A stretch of 64,000 nucleotides of DNA from Gammaproteobacteria bacterium (GCA_022599775.1 JAHZLQ010000008.1:62001-126000); one strand, 5' to 3'. Counted from the stretch's first letter, positions 26,078-34,701 are shown. Numbers and translations are program-made. The notes: generated by a model not told the origin, from the sequence alone.

Positions 26078-26109
26078 GGTCGGCAACGCTTCGAGGAGGA
26101 GTCCACCGC

Positions 26110-27282
26110 GTGAACTCAAAAGAGATTTTTGCCGAGCTGGAATACGCAGCCGAGCATCCACTGGAAAGCTCCAAGGCCTGGAAGGAGGCGCACGGCACCC
26201 CCGTCGTCGGCTCGTTCCCGATGCACTTTCCCGGTGAGATGGCGCACGCCGCCGGCGCACTGCCGGTGATCCTGCAGGAGAACCACGACCCGATCACGGT
26301 CGGTCACGGGATGATCTTCCCGTTCTACTGCGGCTATACGCGCAGCGTGGTCGATCAGGCCTGCAAGGGCGACTACGACTTCCTCGACGCGATCATGTTC
26401 GGCGATCACTGCGTGCAGGTGCTCGGCGCTGCGGACGTAGTGCGCAGCCGCCTGCCGAATACGCGCGTGCACTTCTATCAGCTGATCTCGTCGATGAGCG
26501 ATCCCTGGTCACTCGGCCGGGCGCGCGAAACCTTCCTCAACCTCAAGGAAGGGCTCGAAGAGATGATCGGCCATCCGATCGAGGATGAAGCGATCCGCGA
26601 CAGCATTCGCCTGTTCAACAAGAACCGGAAGATGCTGCGCCAGCTCTACGAGATGCGCCGCGCCGGCAAGGTCCGCCTCACGGCCAAGCAGATGCAGCTT
26701 GCCGTCAAGTCCAGCATGGTCATGGACAAGGCCAAGCACAACGAAACCCTGGAGGCGCTGATCGCCGCGCTGGAAGCCGAAAGCTCCACCGCGCAGAAGG
26801 GCGTCCGCGTCTACCTGTCGGGCCATTTCTGCCAGGCGCCGAAGGTCGAACTGCTCGACATGATCGAGGACTGTGGCGCGGTGGTCGTCGACGACGACCT
26901 CTACCACGGCCAGCGTTTCATCGCGACCGATGTGCGCGAGGACGGCGACCCGCTGGATGCGCTCGCCGAATGGTATCTGGCGCGCAATCTCAAGGTACCG
27001 TGCCCGACCCGTGTGGATCAGAACGCCGATTGGGAGAACTACCTGATCGATGCCATGGACCGATCCAATGCCGACGGCATGATCGTGCTGATGGCCAAGT
27101 TCTGCGAACCGCACATGTTCTATTACCCGGAAATCAAGGAAGCCTTCGAGCGCCGCGGTGTGCCGCATCTGCTGATCGAGACCGAGCACGAATTGACCGC
27201 GCTGGAAGGATTGAAAACCCGCGTCGAAACGTTTTTGGAAGTCACCAAGCGCCAGACCCGAGCCAGGAGTGCCGCCGCATGA
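26110..27282 (+). CDS. Benzoyl-CoA reductase/2-hydroxyacyl-CoA dehydratase family subunit (BcrC/HgdB-like)
   Basis: A 390-residue subunit of the radical enzyme family that reduces aromatic acyl-CoA rings or dehydrates 2-hydroxyacyl-CoA. Typical features are the N-terminal FPMHFPGEMAHAAGALP stretch, conserved cysteines (C74, C101 and the C of the late KFCEPHMFYYPE motif) that can bind a [4Fe-4S] cluster, and the C-terminal GVPHLLIETE segment. The GTG at 26110 follows GGAGGAG by 8 nt; an upstream GTG at 26074 has no such signal. It overlaps the next gene by ATGA. Whether it is a reductase or a dehydratase cannot be decided from sequence alone. Confidence 0.88.
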   Translation: MNSKEIFAELEYAAEHPLESSKAWKEAHGTPVVGSFPMHFPGEMAHAAGALPVILQENHDPITVGHGMIFPFYCGYTRSVVDQACKGDYDFLDAIMFGDHCVQVLGAADVVRSRLPNTRVHFYQLISSMSDPWSLGRARETFLNLKEGLEEMIGHPIEDEAIRDSIRLFNKNRKMLRQLYEMRRAGKVRLTAKQMQLAVKSSMVMDKAKHNETLEALIAALEAESSTAQKGVRVYLSGHFCQAPKVELLDMIEDCGAVVVDDDLYHGQRFIATDVREDGDPLDALAEWYLARNLKVPCPTRVDQNADWENYLIDAMDRSNADGMIVLMAKFCEPHMFYYPEIKEAFERRGVPHLLIETEHELTALEGLKTRVETFLEVTKRQTRARSAAA

Positions 27283-28622
27283 GCCAGACCATCGCATTGC
27301 CGAAGAAAGCCAACCGTCTGAGGACGGCCTCGCTGAACAACAAACTCGTCAACGACTACTGGACCGAAGTCTTCGAGGCGCCAAAGGTCGGCCGCAAGGT
27401 CTGCTGGTACGAAGGCGTGGCGATCAACCCGCTGATGCAGGCCGCAGATGTGGCCTGGGTACACGGCGAGGCCTGGTCCGCCCTGCTGGCGGCCCGCAAC
27501 AACGAGGAACCGGCACAGCAGGCCTCGGAAAATCGCGGCTATCTCAAGGATCTGTGCTCTTACGCGCGTACTCATATCGGCTGCGGCGTGATGGCGCAGA
27601 ACAAGGGCGAGGCCTCCGGCGCCAGCTTCTCCGACGCGCTGGGCGCCAATGCCCTGGCCGACAATGTGCCGGCGCCCGACATGTTCATCAGCGCCTACCC
27701 CTATTGCAGCACCGGGCAGCAGTGGGACGAGATGCTGTATCGCCTGTTCAAGAAGAAAGTGCCGATCTTCAATATCTCGGTGCCGTGGGTCTGGGGCAAC
27801 AAGCCGGATTCGGTCTACCTCGGCGGCAGCGAGTTCCGCGAAGCCGTGGAATACATGAAGCGCCAGCTGCGCGAATGCGTGAAGTTCATCGAGGCGCAGA
27901 CCGGCAAGCCCTACGACTGGGACAAGCTGCACGAAATCATGCATTACACCAAGCAGGCCGGCCAGCTGCGCATGGAGGCGATGGAGATGTGCGCCACCAA
28001 GCCCGCGCCGGCCAGCTTCTTCGACTGGACCACCAGCCTGGCGCCGGTCAACTTCGTGCCGGGCGGGCCGGCGATCGTCGATTATTTCGAGAAGGTCAAG
28101 CTCGAGATCGCCGAGCGCATCGCCAACGGCGAAGGCACGGTGCCGAAGGAACGCTATCGCCTGTTCTGGGACGGCATCATGAACTGGAACAAGATCGGCT
28201 GGCTGGCCAATAAGTTCGCCAGCTACGACGCCGCCATGGTGGCCGGCCGCTATACCCACATGGGCTTCTGGCACGAGCACGAGTGCATCGACGCCAACGA
28301 TCCACTCGAAGGCATGGCCATCAACTACCTGGTCTGCCCGATCAACCTGTCCGCGCCGCTGATGATCGAGCAGATCATCAAGCTCTGTAAGTTCTACGAG
28401 ATCGACGGTGTGGTGCTGCATGCCGCACGCACCTGCCGCGCCTTCTCCAACCCGCAGTACATGATCGCCGAAGCCGTCGCCCGCCGGCTCAACCTGCCGG
28501 TGGCGATGATCGAAGGCGACATGGTAGACGAATCCTTCTACAAGGACGAAGTCGTCAGCAGCCGCATCGAAGCCATGCTTGAAGCGATTGAAAGTCGCAA
28601 GCGAGCGGGCATCGCGGCCTGA
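27279..28622 (+). CDS. Benzoyl-CoA reductase/2-hydroxyacyl-CoA dehydratase family subunit (BcrB/HgdA-like)
   Basis: A 447-residue partner subunit, about the length of BcrB/BzdO. Conserved cysteines occur in THIGCGVMA, AYPYCSTGQQW and HAARTCRAF, and the C-terminal EGDMVDESFY...SRIEAMLEAI matches the family's end. It starts at the ATG overlapping the stop of the first subunit; the open frame extends further 5' but only as a shadow of that gene. The two chains would form the catalytic heterodimer that receives low-potential electrons from the ATPase encoded next. Confidence 0.88.
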   Translation: MSQTIALPKKANRLRTASLNNKLVNDYWTEVFEAPKVGRKVCWYEGVAINPLMQAADVAWVHGEAWSALLAARNNEEPAQQASENRGYLKDLCSYARTHIGCGVMAQNKGEASGASFSDALGANALADNVPAPDMFISAYPYCSTGQQWDEMLYRLFKKKVPIFNISVPWVWGNKPDSVYLGGSEFREAVEYMKRQLRECVKFIEAQTGKPYDWDKLHEIMHYTKQAGQLRMEAMEMCATKPAPASFFDWTTSLAPVNFVPGGPAIVDYFEKVKLEIAERIANGEGTVPKERYRLFWDGIMNWNKIGWLANKFASYDAAMVAGRYTHMGFWHEHECIDANDPLEGMAINYLVCPINLSAPLMIEQIIKLCKFYEIDGVVLHAARTCRAFSNPQYMIAEAVARRLNLPVAMIEGDMVDESFYKDEVVSSRIEAMLEAIESRKRAGIAA

Positions 28623-28669
28623 TGCAAGGACACGAACGGGCCGTCCAAGAGGCAGCCAAGGAGTCACAG

Positions 28670-29581
28670 ATGAAAGCCTACGTGATGGGTATCGATTTCG
28701 GTTCCACGACCGCCAAGACGGTGATTCTGGACCGCAAGGGCAAGATGGTGGCCTGGAGCGTGGGTCAGAAGGGCTCGGTCAGCGATGCCGGCGTGCGCGA
28801 ATCCATGGCCAATGCTTTCGAGAAGGCCGGGATCACCCAGGCCGATATCGCCCGTACCGTCAGCACCGGCTACGGTCGGCGCATGATCGACGTGGCCGAC
28901 CAGTCCTACACCGAGATCACCTGCCATGCGCGCGGCGCCGTCCACATGTGCCCTGAAGCCCGTCTGGTCATCGATATCGGCGGGCAGGACAGCAAGGTGA
29001 TTGCCGTGGACGCGAACGGCCTGGTGTCGCAGTTCGCGATGAACGACCGCTGCGCCGCCGGCACCGGCAAGTTTCTGGAAACGCTGGCGCGCGCGGTGGA
29101 AGTGCCGATCGAGGAGATGGGACCGCTGGCGCTGACCGCCAACGAAGCCCTGAAGATCAGCAGCATGTGCGCAACCTTCGCGGAGACCGAGGTCATCGGG
29201 CTGCTCGCCGAAGGCAAGCAGAAGCCGGAGGTTCTCGGAGCGGTGCATGCCTCGATCGCACAACGCACCATCGGCCTGGTGGCACGGGTCGGCAAGCGCT
29301 CACCGGTCATCATGACGGGCGGTGTCGCCAAGAACTCCGCGGCCGTGCATCACATCGCCAAGGCCTTGGAAGTCGAGCTGATCATCCCCGACTTCCCGCA
29401 GATCGCCGGTGCACTCGGCGCCGCGCTGTTCGCACTCGACGAGGTCACCGGCCAAGTGGACGCGCCGAAAACCGATGAAGACGACCTGGTGGATGAAGAG
29501 GCCATGAGCAATTCGCGCGGCTGCGCCACCAAGCCCTGCCAGAACGGCCCCAAGGAGCAGCCGCTCCTCGGGCCGTTCTGA
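28670..29581 (+). CDS. ATP-dependent activator of the acyl-CoA reductase/dehydratase (BadF/HgdC family)
   Basis: A 303-residue actin-fold ATPase (BadF/BadG/BcrA/BcrD/HgdC family) that uses ATP hydrolysis to pump an electron into the catalytic subunits. DFGSTTAK (residues 9-16), DIGGQDSK and MTGGVAKN are the nucleotide-binding motifs; Cys128 (NDRCAAGTG) and Cys167 (SSMCATF) should bind the dimer-bridging [4Fe-4S] cluster and nearly coincide with HgdC of Acidaminococcus. The C-terminal tail has two further cysteines. AAGGAG lies 6 nt before the ATG at 28670. Only one activator is encoded, as in dehydratases; benzoyl-CoA reductases usually have two different ones. Confidence 0.9.
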   Translation: MKAYVMGIDFGSTTAKTVILDRKGKMVAWSVGQKGSVSDAGVRESMANAFEKAGITQADIARTVSTGYGRRMIDVADQSYTEITCHARGAVHMCPEARLVIDIGGQDSKVIAVDANGLVSQFAMNDRCAAGTGKFLETLARAVEVPIEEMGPLALTANEALKISSMCATFAETEVIGLLAEGKQKPEVLGAVHASIAQRTIGLVARVGKRSPVIMTGGVAKNSAAVHHIAKALEVELIIPDFPQIAGALGAALFALDEVTGQVDAPKTDEDDLVDEEAMSNSRGCATKPCQNGPKEQPLLGPF

Positions 29582-29587
29582 GCCCCT

Positions 29588-30703
29588 TCAGAAGATCAGT
29601 ACCGGTTTGATCACCTCGCCGGACTCGGACGAATGAACCGCCTCATTGATCTGCTCGAACGGGAACTTCCGGATCAGCTTGTCGAACGGGAACTTCCCGG
29701 CCTGATACCAGCCCACCATGCGCGGGATGAATTCCTGCGGGTCGGAATCGCCTTCGACGACGTACTTCACGCCCACGCCGCGCACCAGCATGCTCATCAT
29801 GTTGGCCGGCACTGTGGCCTCGGCCGGCGGCACTCCCAGCAACGCCAATTCGCCGCGCGGCAACATCGTCTCCGCGGCGACGGCAACGACATCCGGGATA
29901 CCCGTGGTGTCGAGCGCGTAGTTCACGCCGCCACCGCTGAGTTCCTTGATCGTGGCGAGCACGTCTGCGGTTTCCTTGGGATTGATTACGTGCGTAGCGC
30001 CAAGCTCCAGCGCCAGTTCGCGACGCCCGGCGTTCGGCTCGACGATGATGACCATGCCAGCCCCGACCGCCTTGGCACCCAGCATCGCGCTGAGTCCGAC
30101 GGCACCGCCGCCGAACACGGCCAGCGACTCACCGGATCGAATGCCGAGCGCGTTGACGGCCGCCCCGGCTCCGGTCTGAATGCCGCAGCCCAGCGGCCCC
30201 ATGATTTCCAGCGGCAGGGACTTGTCCACCGGCACGGTGTTGACTTCCCGTGCCAGCGCATAGGTGGAAAACGACGACTGGCAGAAGAACACCGCGTTGA
30301 GCGGCTCGCCGTCGGCCGTGATTACGGTGGACGAACCGTCGGACTTGCGCGTGCCGGCCACATTGCGCGGGTAGAAGTCGTAACAGTACGCCGGTTGATG
30401 GTCGTGGCAATTGCGACATTCACCGCAGGAGTCGAAGCTCAGCACGACATGGTCGCCCGGTTTGACTCGCGTGACGTCGGAGCCGACCGACTCGACGACG
30501 CCGGAGCCTTCGTGCCCGAGCACGATCGGCATCGGAACCGGGAAACCGTCACGGCAGGCGATGTCCGTGTGGCAGATGCCGGTTCCCACCAGGCGGATCA
30601 ACACCTCGTCCTCACGAGGCGCGGACACTTCCACGTCCTCGATCGTCCAGGGCGCCCCGAGGGAACGCATCACCGCCGCACGTGCTTTGATTCGGCCTTC
30701 CAT
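29588..30703 (-). CDS. Zinc-dependent aryl/benzyl-alcohol dehydrogenase-like (MDR family)
   Basis: A 371-residue medium-chain dehydrogenase. Catalytic zinc ligands C44 and H64 (GHEGSG), structural zinc cysteines at 93, 96, 99 and 107, and a Rossmann FGGGAVGLSA loop are present. Length and motifs match XylB-type benzyl-alcohol and related allylic-alcohol dehydrogenases. GGAGG lies 6 nt before the ATG at 30703. It is divergent from the AlkB-like monooxygenase, across a region holding a perfect 20-bp palindromic operator, so the two may be coregulated and act in series: hydroxylation, then alcohol oxidation. Confidence 0.9.
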   Translation of the reverse strand: MEGRIKARAAVMRSLGAPWTIEDVEVSAPREDEVLIRLVGTGICHTDIACRDGFPVPMPIVLGHEGSGVVESVGSDVTRVKPGDHVVLSFDSCGECRNCHDHQPAYCYDFYPRNVAGTRKSDGSSTVITADGEPLNAVFFCQSSFSTYALAREVNTVPVDKSLPLEIMGPLGCGIQTGAGAAVNALGIRSGESLAVFGGGAVGLSAMLGAKAVGAGMVIIVEPNAGRRELALELGATHVINPKETADVLATIKELSGGGVNYALDTTGIPDVVAVAAETMLPRGELALLGVPPAEATVPANMMSMLVRGVGVKYVVEGDSDPQEFIPRMVGWYQAGKFPFDKLIRKFPFEQINEAVHSSESGEVIKPVLIF

Positions 30704-30838
30704 CACATTCCTCCATGTTGGCTCCGGCCACCCGGCCGGAGTGGTTTGAATTCTTTATTTTTCACCGCGATGCAGCCGATAACCGGCGGCTTCGCGGCAG
30801 CGTCAGGGGATGCGACATTCCGTCGCCACCCTCGACAT

Positions 30839-30858
30839 ATAGTATTGTTCCATACTAT
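30839..30858. promoter_or_regulatory. Perfect operator palindrome ATAGTAT-N6-ATACTAT
   Basis: A 7-bp-arm perfect inverted repeat with a 6-bp spacer (TGTTCC, complement GGAACA) in the 275-bp gap between the divergent alcohol dehydrogenase and AlkB-like genes. It is the best example of the element found at 10156, 19647, 20716, 24339 and 34745 and defines its probable full form AGTAT-N6-ATACT. The remainder of the gap shows no gene. Confidence 0.65.
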
Positions 30859-30978
30859 CATGGAACGAAACGCGTCGCCGGCGATTCGGTCCCGACTGAT
30901 ACGGTACGGAAACCATCGCATGCGAAGTTCAGTGCGCAAATTGTCGGGGCCAGGACCCCGGTGAGGAGATCTGTAATC

Positions 30979-32100
30979 ATGTCTGACTATCTCAAATACT
31001 ATGCTGCCGGGTTGCTGCTGGCAGCGGGCTTTGCCGGCTACATGCTGGGCGGCAACTGGGTCTGGCTGGGGTTCGCGACTTTCCCGATCGTCGTTGGCCT
31101 GGACGTACTCCTGCCGCGCGACTTCAGCGAACGAAACATGAACTCGCCCTTCTGGGCGGCCGTGCCGGTCTGGATCGGCGCTTTGGGTCCGATCGTGCTG
31201 TTTCTTGCCTTTGCCTGGCGCATGTCGGTCGAGCAGCTCAGCGCCATGCAACTGTTCGGCGGCACCATGAGTGCGGCCTGGCTGGCACTGGTTCCCGGCA
31301 TCGCGGCCCAGCACGAGATGTTTCATGCCCGCGGACCGCTGACTCGCACGATCGGCCGTTACGCGCAGTTCACGCTGTTCGACGGCATGCGCGACATCGA
31401 ACACGTGATCTACCATCACATCGACGTGTCGACGCCGGCCGACCTGAGCACGGCGCCGCGCGGCACCTCGATCTATGCGTTCACGCCCAAGGCGGTCTGG
31501 GGCACGATCAGCTATGCGCTCAAGGCCGAAAGCGGTGCGCTACGCAAGCGCGGTCTCAGCGGCTGGAACTGGCGCCATCGCGTCTGGAAGATTCTGGCCA
31601 TTCAGATCGTGTTCCAGAGCATCGTGTTCGCCTTGGCGGGTTGGGGTGGTGTGGCCTGCGTATTGATCGCGATGTTCATCGCCAAGGCCTGGACCGAATC
31701 GTTCAGCTATTTCCAGCATTACGGTCAGGTCCGTGTGCCCGGCACGCCGATCGGTCGGCGCCATGTCTGGAACCACCTCGGCGCGGTGACCCGCTTGGTC
31801 GGTTTCGAGCTGACCAATCACGCGGATCATCACCAGAACTCGTACCAGCCCTATTACAAGCTGGTACCGCACAAGGACGCGGTGGAAATGCCCAGCGTCT
31901 TCGTCTGCTTCCTGGCCGCGCTGATCCCGCCGGTGTGGGAACAATTCATCATCAAACCGGCCCTCAGGCGCTGGGACATGGAGTTTGCGACGCCCGGCGA
32001 ACGCAAGCTTGCGCGTGAGCAGAACCTGGCCGCGGGTTGGGAAGACTGGTTCGACAACCAGAATTCCTGGCCGGCCTCCTCGGCGACCATGGGCATCTGA
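30979..32100 (+). CDS. AlkB/XylM-like membrane diiron monooxygenase
   Basis: A 373-residue membrane hydroxylase of the fatty-acid-desaturase/alkane-monooxygenase superfamily. The histidine boxes that bind the diiron centre are HEMFH (112-116), EHVIYHH (141-147), QHYG (246-249) and NHADHH (280-285), placed among about six hydrophobic segments. Such enzymes hydroxylate terminal methyl groups of alkanes, terpenes or methylarenes and need a rubredoxin or ferredoxin, not seen nearby. The ATG at 30979 has GAGGAG upstream; the longer open frame 5' of it runs through the promoter region. Confidence 0.88.
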   Translation: MSDYLKYYAAGLLLAAGFAGYMLGGNWVWLGFATFPIVVGLDVLLPRDFSERNMNSPFWAAVPVWIGALGPIVLFLAFAWRMSVEQLSAMQLFGGTMSAAWLALVPGIAAQHEMFHARGPLTRTIGRYAQFTLFDGMRDIEHVIYHHIDVSTPADLSTAPRGTSIYAFTPKAVWGTISYALKAESGALRKRGLSGWNWRHRVWKILAIQIVFQSIVFALAGWGGVACVLIAMFIAKAWTESFSYFQHYGQVRVPGTPIGRRHVWNHLGAVTRLVGFELTNHADHHQNSYQPYYKLVPHKDAVEMPSVFVCFLAALIPPVWEQFIIKPALRRWDMEFATPGERKLAREQNLAAGWEDWFDNQNSWPASSATMGI

Positions 32101-32117
32101 GCCACATGGTCTACCGG

Positions 32118-32159
32118 AGCTTAGGGCCAGCACTGCGAGGGCAGTGCTGGCCCTAAGCT
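32118..32159. terminator. Perfect 19-bp hairpin after the monooxygenase gene
   Basis: Two perfectly complementary 19-bp arms (32118-32136 and 32141-32159) with a 4-nt loop start 18 bp after the monooxygenase stop codon. No T-run follows, so it may be a factor-dependent terminator or an mRNA-stabilising structure limiting expression of the next gene. Confidence 0.6.
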
Positions 32160-32239
32160 TGGCCGGAATGCCCGAAGCCATCGGGCCGAGACACTGAAAA
32201 GGCAATGGCACTGCGTGCCTCAGCCAAGAGGTTTGATCC

Positions 32240-33037
32240 ATGATCGCCAGCGCTCCGATTGACCACCCGCTCAATCTGCTCACCCAGACCATCCTGACCG
32301 CCGGCAGTTACGCGATCTGGATCGGAATGATGATTCTCGCCGTCCGCATGGGGATCCGTCAGCGCACACCCTTCTTCGTGCTGATTCTTCTCGCGGCCGC
32401 ATTCGGCGGAATATTCGAACCGCTCTACGATGAGGGCTTGGCACTGTGGTTCTACGCGCCGGGGCAATGGACCGCCTATACCTCGTTCGGTATACCGCAG
32501 CCGGTGTGGGTCTACAGCGGTTACGTCACCCTGTACGGCGCGACCGCGCTGTTCATCTGCGACCGGATCGGCAAAGGCGAAATGACGCGCGGCCTGCTCT
32601 ACAAATGGGCGGCGGTCGAGTTCGTCTGCTCCTGTACCTTTGAGATGATCGGCATCAACGGCGGCGCCTACGAATACTGGGGGCCGCACGTTTTCCGGGT
32701 GTTCGAATACCCGCTGGTGATCGGCGTTCTCGAAACCGCACAGGTCATCTGCTTCAGCCTCGCCGCGGCGGAACTGCGCCGCCGCAGCCAGGGATGGGTG
32801 TCGCTGCTTGGCCTGTTCGTCCTGTTCCCTTGCACCTTCTACTTCGCGAACTTCGGCGCTGGCGCGCCGACGATCGTGGCGCTGCATCTCGACCAACCCT
32901 CGGCGCTGCTGGTAACGATCGCCACCATGATCAGCATCGTATTCTCGCTGTTGTTGATTCGCGCCTGCGCCTCCCTGCTGCCCGTGGGGGCGAAAAACAC
33001 CGCGGTGTTTGTGGGCAACAAGCAACTCGTCACCTGA
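32240..33037 (+). CDS. Multi-spanning membrane protein of unknown function
   Basis: A 265-residue hydrophobic protein with about seven predicted membrane segments (starting at the TAGSYAIWIGMMILAV stretch and including LGLFVLFPCTFYF). I do not recognise a family. Conserved-looking polar residues in the segments (E and D in FEPLYDEG, E in TFEMIGIN) could be functional. It has an AAGAGG ribosome-binding site and lies between the AlkB-like gene and the CoA ligase, 35 bp before the latter, so a role in uptake or oxidation of the same hydrophobic substrate is possible but unproven. Confidence 0.7.
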   Translation: MIASAPIDHPLNLLTQTILTAGSYAIWIGMMILAVRMGIRQRTPFFVLILLAAAFGGIFEPLYDEGLALWFYAPGQWTAYTSFGIPQPVWVYSGYVTLYGATALFICDRIGKGEMTRGLLYKWAAVEFVCSCTFEMIGINGGAYEYWGPHVFRVFEYPLVIGVLETAQVICFSLAAAELRRRSQGWVSLLGLFVLFPCTFYFANFGAGAPTIVALHLDQPSALLVTIATMISIVFSLLLIRACASLLPVGAKNTAVFVGNKQLVT

Positions 33038-33072
33038 GCGGACTCGCCGACCCGTCATCGAGGAGCGCAAGG

Positions 33073-34656
33073 ATGTGGCTGCACGCAGAAGTCGACACCC
33101 TCGGAGACATCCCGCGGTACTACGCCCGCCATTGTCCTGAACGCACAGCCTTGATCGATGGCGCCGGCAAGCTCAGCTTCGGCGAGCTGGATGCGATTTC
33201 GGACCGTATTGCGGCGGCACTCGCAGCACGCCTGGACACGGTCAAGCATGTCGGCTTTCTCGGCAAGAATTCCTCGCGCTATTTTCAGGTGCTGTTCGGC
33301 GCCGCGAAAGCGGGCTGGGCCGTCACGCCGCTGAACTGGCGCCTGCCGCCGGCCGAACTGGCACCGATCATCGACGATGCGCAGTGCTCGCTGGTATGGG
33401 TGGATCACGATTTTGCCGCCGTCTTCGGCGAAACCGCATCCCGCTGCCGGCAGACCTGCGAAATGGTGGCCTTCGATTCATCCAGTGCAGAAGACGCCGC
33501 CTTGCTGTCCTGGTTGGCGTCGAGCCCCTCACGGGAACCGGAGCCACGAATCCACCCGGACGACACCGTCGCGCTGATCTACACCTCCGGCACCACCGGC
33601 TGCCCCAAGGGCGTGCAGCTGACCCACCGCACGTTTGCCGGAATCCGCCTGTGCGAACACCTGGAACCGGCGCTGGATTTCCAGGACGGCGACGTCATGC
33701 TGACCGTGATGCCGGTGTTCCACCTCGTCGGCACCGGCCTGTCGGTGCAGGCGCTGTACAACGGCGCCGCGGTCTCGCTACTGCCGGCCCTGGAGCCGGA
33801 GAAACTGCTGGAGCTGATCGAGCGCGACCGTCCCAGCATCTGCGCGCTGGTGCCCACGGCGATTCAGATGATGCTCGATCATCCCAAAGCGAAAACCACC
33901 GATTTTTCCTCGCTGCGGCTGGTGATGTACGCCGGCTCTCCGATCAGCGCCGCCCTGCTGAAGCGGGCCATGGCGGAAATGAAATGCAAGCTGATGCAGT
34001 TCTACGGCTCCACCGAGGCGTCGGGCGCCCTGACCCTGTTGCGCCCCGAGCAGCATGATCTGCACAACGAGGAAAAGCTGAAGTCCTGCGGGACGCCGCT
34101 GCCGCTGATCGAATTTCGCGTCGTCGACGACCAGGGCCAGGAAGTTCCGGACGGGCAGCGCGGCGAATTCATGGTCCGCGGCCCCAACATGTTTCGGGGT
34201 TACTGGAACGCTCCCGAAGCCAGCCGCGCGGTCCTCAAGGACGGCTGGTACCGCACGGGCGACGCGGGATATCGCGACAAGGACGGTTTGCTGTACATCG
34301 TCGACCGGGTCAAGGACATGATCGTCACCGGCGGGGAGAACGTGTATTCAGCCGAAGTCGAACAGGTTCTGTACAAGCACCCGGCGGTCAAGACCTGCGC
34401 GGTGGTCGGCCTGCCGGACGAACGCTGGGGCGAACGCATCACCGCCGTGATCATTCCCGCTTCGGGCGAGCCACCGGACGCCGCGGCGATCATCGCGCAT
34501 TGCCGCGAACACATCGCCGGCTACAAGGTGCCCAAGGAGATACGCTTCGTCGACAGCCTGCCGGTCACACCGACCGGAAAGGTGCAGAAGCGCATGCTTC
34601 GCGAGCAGCTATCGGCAACCGCAGTGTCGGTCATGCCGTCCTCCCTGCACCGCTGA
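33073..34656 (+). CDS. AMP-forming acyl-CoA synthetase
   Basis: A 527-residue ANL-superfamily ligase. The adenylate-forming loop YTSGTTGCPKG near residue 171, YGSTEASG near 313, the TGDAGYRDKDG hinge near 395 and the catalytic Lys of TPTGKVQKR near 508 are intact. Start ATG at 33073 is 7 nt after GGAG; the frame continues upstream only as a shadow of the membrane-protein gene. It should activate a medium-length or cyclic/aromatic acid, perhaps the acid formed by the monooxygenase/dehydrogenase steps encoded upstream. Confidence 0.9.
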   Translation: MWLHAEVDTLGDIPRYYARHCPERTALIDGAGKLSFGELDAISDRIAAALAARLDTVKHVGFLGKNSSRYFQVLFGAAKAGWAVTPLNWRLPPAELAPIIDDAQCSLVWVDHDFAAVFGETASRCRQTCEMVAFDSSSAEDAALLSWLASSPSREPEPRIHPDDTVALIYTSGTTGCPKGVQLTHRTFAGIRLCEHLEPALDFQDGDVMLTVMPVFHLVGTGLSVQALYNGAAVSLLPALEPEKLLELIERDRPSICALVPTAIQMMLDHPKAKTTDFSSLRLVMYAGSPISAALLKRAMAEMKCKLMQFYGSTEASGALTLLRPEQHDLHNEEKLKSCGTPLPLIEFRVVDDQGQEVPDGQRGEFMVRGPNMFRGYWNAPEASRAVLKDGWYRTGDAGYRDKDGLLYIVDRVKDMIVTGGENVYSAEVEQVLYKHPAVKTCAVVGLPDERWGERITAVIIPASGEPPDAAAIIAHCREHIAGYKVPKEIRFVDSLPVTPTGKVQKRMLREQLSATAVSVMPSSLHR

Positions 34657-34657
34657 C

Positions 34658-34701
34658 GAGAAAAAAGCCCGACCGATCGCATTGATCGCCCGGCCTTTCT
34701 C
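34658..34701 (+). terminator. Rho-independent terminator after the CoA ligase
   Basis: An imperfect stem around the loop GCATT (GAGAAAAAAGCC...CGATC pairing with GATCG...GGCCTTTCTC) begins directly after the ligase stop, and a run of seven T follows a few bases later. This is a convincing intrinsic terminator for the rightward transcript. Confidence 0.7.

Noticed and set aside
26970-27278. Upstream continuation of the second reductase-like subunit frame
   Set aside because: It lies within the first subunit gene; the ATGA overlap at 27279 gives a normal 447-residue protein.
26110-28622. Naming the pair bcrC/bcrB outright
   Set aside because: The single activator fits 2-hydroxyacyl-CoA dehydratases as well; without phylogeny the reaction is undecided.
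32794-33072. Upstream continuation of the CoA ligase frame (start at 32794)
   Set aside because: It overlaps the membrane-protein gene completely and reads as its shadow; the ATG at 33073 has a proper ribosome-binding site and begins family-like sequence.
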